In this document: positions 60,541-64,000 of the stretch, in pieces
Layout of the letters: each line of letters opens with the position of its first letter
Position numbering within the stretch: position 1 is the stretch's first letter
DNA from: Desulfohalovibrio reitneri
Lineage (GTDB): Bacteria; Desulfobacterota; Desulfovibrionia; Desulfovibrionales; Desulfovibrionaceae
Direction: 5' to 3'
Length of the DNA stretch: 64,000 bases
Assembly (NCBI RefSeq): GCF_000711295.1
Contig: NZ_JOMJ01000004.1
Span: 1-64,000 of the forward strand
Notes under the pieces: generated by a model
Database searches by the model: none
What the model was told of the DNA's origin: nothing
The model's input: only the letters and a program-made list of their open reading frames with translations
Program-made: the position numbers and the translations under genes

Positions 60541-60735
60541 ATGGCCATCCTGCTCGTGGGAAAGGAACAGATCGCCAAGGCCCTGGGCGTGGGTAAAAAC
60601 ACCATCCCGCGCCTGGTGCGCGAAGAGGGGCTGCCGGCCTGGCGCGAAGGCTCCAGGGGCATATACCGCGCCCTGCCGGACGACCTGACCACCTGGCTCA
60701 AGCAGCGGCGGCGCCAGTACAAGGGCGACTGCTGA
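60541..60735 (+). CDS. small helix-turn-helix protein (excisionase/Nu1-like)
   Basis: A 64-residue protein: LVGKEQIAKALGVGKNTIPR is a helix-turn-helix, followed by LVREEGLPAWREGSRGIYRA, the usual end of MerR-like excisionase or terminase-small-subunit domains. GGGGGTGA lies before the ATG, five bases after the peptidase stop. It could direct DNA packaging or excision in a former prophage, or act as a regulator. Confidence 0.78.
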   Translation: MAILLVGKEQIAKALGVGKNTIPRLVREEGLPAWREGSRGIYRALPDDLTTWLKQRRRQYKGDC

Positions 60736-60772
60736 CGCGGGCCTCGTCCGATGCGGGCGGCCGGCAAGTGAA

Positions 60773-60810
60773 GCGGCTCCGGGGGAAGGGCGCTCCCTCC
60801 CCGGAGCCGC
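60773..60810. repeat. strong hairpin after the phage-like operon
   Basis: Twelve-base arms GCGGCTCCGGGG and CCCCGGAGCCGC around a 14-base loop, 38 bases beyond the stop. No T-run, so termination is uncertain. Confidence 0.5.
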
Positions 60811-61064
60811 CCGATCAACCAGTGGCGGGGGAGAAAAGCAGGGGGGAAAATTAGATGTTTCGCACGGTTTGTTCTGGAAAAGGCCGAATCCCTCCAACGT
60901 GGCGGATTCGCCGGAGAACTTCCCTCGCGTGTCCCGCCATGACCAATCCCGCGAACACACATGTGAATTGTTTTGCCGCGGGTCCAGGCCACGCGAGTCC
61001 TGGTCGCCCGAAGGGCGAACCCGTAGATGTCTTCGATGTCCTGTGATTCAAGGAGGTTTTGTTT

Positions 61065-61304
61065 ATGTTGGTCTATGTGGCCCGCGACAGGGACGGCGAG
61101 GTGCGTCTGCATGGGAAGCGCCCGGAGCGTCTTGAGGCCTTGGGGCTGTGGGATTCGGGCGGGGAGGCGGCCACGCTGGCGGGGGAGTGGCCGCGAGCGG
61201 TCTGGCGGGAGGGGCCGGTGGCGATGCGCCTGGTGGCGGCGGTGGATGCCCCGCGCGTCCCGGCGTGGGCTCCTGGGGTGAGGGGGTGTGGAAAACATAC
61301 GTAA
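61065..61304 (+). CDS. small hypothetical protein (79 aa)
   Basis: I do not recognise this 79-residue protein. It begins MLVYVARDRDGEVRLHG and has a central GLWDSGGEAATLAGEWPRA; both parts look like a small beta-sheet. AAGGAGG eight bases before ATG 61065 supports translation. It is 240 bases before the chemoreceptor gene; the intervening bases show no other gene. Confidence 0.6.
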   Translation: MLVYVARDRDGEVRLHGKRPERLEALGLWDSGGEAATLAGEWPRAVWREGPVAMRLVAAVDAPRVPAWAPGVRGCGKHT

Positions 61305-61544
61305 ACGGCCTGATATTTTTTGTCTAATTTGTCGCAAGCTTTGCATGCCGTGGGTCGCGGCATGATAATTTTCGCACAACCTCTTATGGAAATGGAAAAA
61401 CGTATCCGATGTGGGATAGGCGGAGGGTCGGAAAAGGCTCCGTTCCGGGCTGGGCGGTTCGGCGTCGCTGGAAGGGGCCCTCTTTTCATACGGCGCGCGA
61501 CCCGGCGGGGGCGCGCCGGACTATTTCGCAGGAGGGTGTATTCC

Positions 61545-63968
61545 ATGAGCATTCGTCTCAAGCTGCTGCTGCCCATCATACTGACAGTGGTGGTGCTGGG
61601 GCTGGGCGGGTATTTCGTCATCCAGGGCCAATTGGACGAACTCCGGGACATGAACGTCCGGGCGCGGGTGGAGTCCAAGCAGGGCGAGATCGCCAACGCC
61701 ATCGACGAAGCCTCCCGCTTCGCCCGCGATACGGCGGCCATCTTCTCCAAGCTGCCCGAGGTGATCGAGGCCTACCAGCAGGCCACGGGCGGGGACGTCA
61801 ATGATCCCGAGGACCCCGCGGCCCAGTCCGCCCGCGAGATGTTGCGCCGGAGCCTGGCACCGGCCATGGCCGGGTACGCCTCGGTGAACCAGGGGGACAA
61901 GCTGCGGCTGCACTTCCATCTGCCCTCGGGCCGCTCCCTGGTGCGCATGTGGCGCGACAAGCAGGCCAGGCGCGGCGGGCAATGGGTGGACATCTCCGAC
62001 GACATCTCCTCCTTCCGCCAGACCGTTTTGGATGTGAATTCCCGTGGCGAGCCGGTGCAGGGCATCGAACTCGGGCGTGGCGGCTTCGCCATCCGTGGGC
62101 TGGCTCCGGTCGAGTCGGGCGGGCGGCAGCTTGGCAGCGTGGAAACCCTCATCAGCTTCGAGCCCATCCTGCGCTCCGCGGCCAAGGGCGAGGCCGGAAA
62201 CCTCATCCTCTATATGAACGCGGACAAGCTGCCCATCACCACCAAGCTGCAGGACCCTGATGAATATCCCGTGCTGGGCGGGGAGTATGTGCGCATAACC
62301 TCCACCGCCCGGGGCGGCGGCGTTCCCGAGGGGGTGGACCGCGCCCTGCTGAACGCCGGGACCGGGGGCGTGAGCATGCGGCAGGTGGAGGGCGGCGCCC
62401 TGGCAGCCTTCCCGGTGAACGACTACAAGGGCGATCAGGTGGGCGTGCTGGTCTACGCCCTGGACACCTCGGCGCAGCAGGCGGTCATCGGCCGCGCCGA
62501 GCGGATATTCCTGGGCGTGCTGGCGGCCATCCTGGTCATCCCCGCCCTGCTGGTGGCCCTGCTGGCCGGCCGCTACATCGCCGGGCCGGTCTCCCGCATC
62601 GTGGCCGTCATCAAGGACATCGCCCAGGACAAGGCCGACCTGACCAAGGAGCTGGACATCAAGCAGCGCGACGAGATCGGCGAACTGGCCACCTGGTTCA
62701 ACCGCCTCACCCGAAAGATAGACACCATCCTCTGCGACAGCGAAGGCTACGTGAACATGCTCAACGCCGTGGCCGACCCCATCTTCGCGGTGGACGACGA
62801 CTACAACATCACCATGGCCAACAAGGCCACCCAGCGGTTCCTGGGCATGGACATGGAGCAGTTGAAGAACAAGCGCTGCTCCCAGCTCTTCAAGACCGAG
62901 CTGTGCGGCACCGACCGCTGCCCCATGGGCCAGACCATGCGCCACGGCAAGTGCACCGAGGCCGAGGTCATCCGCATCGGCGACGAGAACGACCCCACCT
63001 ACATCCTGCCGACCACGGACATCCTGCTGGACTGCCACGGCAAGAAGGCGGGCTATGTTGAGGTGGCCCGCAACGTCACCGACCTGATCAAGAAGGAGCA
63101 CGAACTCAACGCCAACCTGGAGCGCGTGGAGCGGGTCAACTCGCAGGCCTCCGGCGCGGCGGGCGAGGTTTCGGACGCCGCGGACAACCTCTCCGTGGCC
63201 TTCGAGCAGATCGTCACCGGGGCCTCCCGCCAGCGGGAGAACGTGCAGGACACCGCCTCGGCCATGGACGAGATGAACTCCTCCGTGCTGGAAGTGGCCA
63301 GAAACGCCTCGGACACCGCCTCCCAGGCGGACACCGCCCGGGAGCGGGCCACCGCCGGGGCGGAGATCGTCTCCCAGGTGGTGGAGGCCATCGACACCGT
63401 GCGCAAGCAGGCCAACGAGACCGCCGAATCCATGTCCGAGCTTGGCGAGCGGGCCGAATCCATCGGTCAGGTCATGAACGTCATCACGGACATCGCGGAC
63501 CAGACCAACCTGCTGGCGCTCAACGCGGCCATCGAGGCCGCCCGCGCGGGCGAGGCCGGGCGCGGTTTCGCCGTGGTGGCCGACGAGGTGCGCAAGCTGG
63601 CGGAAAAGACCATGTCCGCCACCAAGGAGGTGGGCGAGGCCATCCAGGCCATTCAGGACAACGCCCGCAAGAACGTGGATGGCGTGCATGCCTCGGTGAA
63701 ATCCGTGGAGCAGGCCACGGAGCTGGCCAACCAGTCGGGGGAGGCCCTGCAGGAGATCGTGGCCATCGTGGCCCAGACCACCGACCAGGTGCAGTCCATC
63801 GCCTCGGCCGCGGAACAGCAGTCCGCCACCTCCGAGGAGATCAACCGCTCCATTTCGGAAATCTCCCGCATCACCGACGAAACCGCCGACGCCGTGGACC
63901 GTTCCGCGCAAAACGTCCGCAAACTGGCCGACCTCGCCTCCACCCTGCGCGACATCTCGCAAGGCTAG
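61545..63968 (+). CDS. methyl-accepting chemotaxis protein with Cache, HAMP and PAS domains
   Basis: An 807-residue receptor. TM1 (about 6-26) and TM2 (about 322-345) enclose a large periplasmic Cache domain. HAMP (about 345-395) is followed by a PAS domain (about 400-515) with a cysteine group ([20 protein letters not shown]). The signalling domain (about 545-790) has the hairpin tip [20 protein letters not shown] and [15 protein letters not shown]. No CheB/R pentapeptide is at the C-terminus. GGAGGG precedes the ATG. The PAS could add intracellular redox sensing to periplasmic ligand sensing. Confidence 0.95.
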   Translation: MSIRLKLLLPIILTVVVLGLGGYFVIQGQLDELRDMNVRARVESKQGEIANAIDEASRFARDTAAIFSKLPEVIEAYQQATGGDVNDPEDPAAQSAREMLRRSLAPAMAGYASVNQGDKLRLHFHLPSGRSLVRMWRDKQARRGGQWVDISDDISSFRQTVLDVNSRGEPVQGIELGRGGFAIRGLAPVESGGRQLGSVETLISFEPILRSAAKGEAGNLILYMNADKLPITTKLQDPDEYPVLGGEYVRITSTARGGGVPEGVDRALLNAGTGGVSMRQVEGGALAAFPVNDYKGDQVGVLVYALDTSAQQAVIGRAERIFLGVLAAILVIPALLVALLAGRYIAGPVSRIVAVIKDIAQDKADLTKELDIKQRDEIGELATWFNRLTRKIDTILCDSEGYVNMLNAVADPIFAVDDDYNITMANKATQRFLGMDMEQLKNKRCSQLFKTELCGTDRCPMGQTMRHGKCTEAEVIRIGDENDPTYILPTTDILLDCHGKKAGYVEVARNVTDLIKKEHELNANLERVERVNSQASGAAGEVSDAADNLSVAFEQIVTGASRQRENVQDTASAMDEMNSSVLEVARNASDTASQADTARERATAGAEIVSQVVEAIDTVRKQANETAESMSELGERAESIGQVMNVITDIADQTNLLALNAAIEAARAGEAGRGFAVVADEVRKLAEKTMSATKEVGEAIQAIQDNARKNVDGVHASVKSVEQATELANQSGEALQEIVAIVAQTTDQVQSIASAAEQQSATSEEINRSISEISRITDETADAVDRSAQNVRKLADLASTLRDISQG

Positions 63969-64000
63969 AAAGCGCTGGAAAAACATGGAAGGCGGCGGAA

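Overview
The window is GC-rich bacterial DNA that looks like a member of the Desulfovibrionaceae (anaerobic, sulfate-reducing Desulfobacterota), probably a salt-adapted one. The main reasons are the alcohol dehydrogenase plus HdrCBA block typical of the FlxABCD-HdrABC system, a 904-residue molybdenum aldehyde oxidoreductase whose eight Fe-S cysteines fall at the Desulfovibrio gigas Mop positions, many two-component and sigma54 regulators, and c-type multiheme cytochromes. A choline-to-glycine-betaine locus suggests osmotic stress. All identifications come from reading the sequence; no database search was run.

Left part (1-21031, almost all on the minus strand). An ethanol/redox block comes first: hdrA (cut by the window edge), hdrB, hdrC and an iron alcohol dehydrogenase, read from a near-perfect sigma54 promoter at 3585-3600. 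Beside it, reading the same way, is an operon of a second iron alcohol dehydrogenase, a cytoplasmic PAS histidine kinase and an NtrC-type sigma54 activator, so the regulator and its likely target are neighbours. A histidine phosphatase follows. Next is a compact eight-gene run with overlapping starts and stops (8385-16949): an NTP transferase fused to an HD domain, XdhC, an AMP-forming CoA ligase-like protein, a radical SAM protein, a C-GCAxxG-C-C protein, a methyltransferase, a 71-residue four-cysteine protein and a 767-residue Fe-S/flavin oxidoreductase. It lies behind the aldehyde oxidoreductase gene and a MoeA-like protein. This is the best candidate for an incompletely described system.

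Middle (21469-41056). A periplasmic binding protein is translationally coupled to a membrane SpoIIE phosphatase. Then come a TauE/SafE transporter with its FadR-type repressor and a promoter-operator, a HATPase-GNAT fusion, and an OFA-type MFS transporter with a small winged-helix regulator. Two signalling operons follow. The first is a PAS-sigma54 activator, a NifX-like protein, a histidine kinase and a receiver. The second, from a sigma54 promoter, is receiver, kinase, receiver, TauE-like permease and a two-helix membrane protein. A PEP-synthase-like protein with an unusual C-terminus ends the section.

Island and right part. 41057-44520 is a decayed accessory patch on the 3' side of tRNA-Glu(CTC): a degenerate second copy of the winged-helix regulator's start and promoter, a frameshifted IS1380-type transposase, an AT-richer lipoprotein gene and a small DNA-binding-like protein. 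Beyond the tRNA are a secreted MsrA-MsrB fusion, small genes, greA, the choline/betaine operon under a FadR-type regulator, serine dehydratase, a cytochrome c/beta-barrel fusion followed by a pentaheme cytochrome (a possible outer-membrane electron conduit), Hsp20, a Nif11-like small protein, a phage-like patch (S24 repressor, M15 peptidase, small HTH) and a large Cache-HAMP-PAS chemoreceptor.
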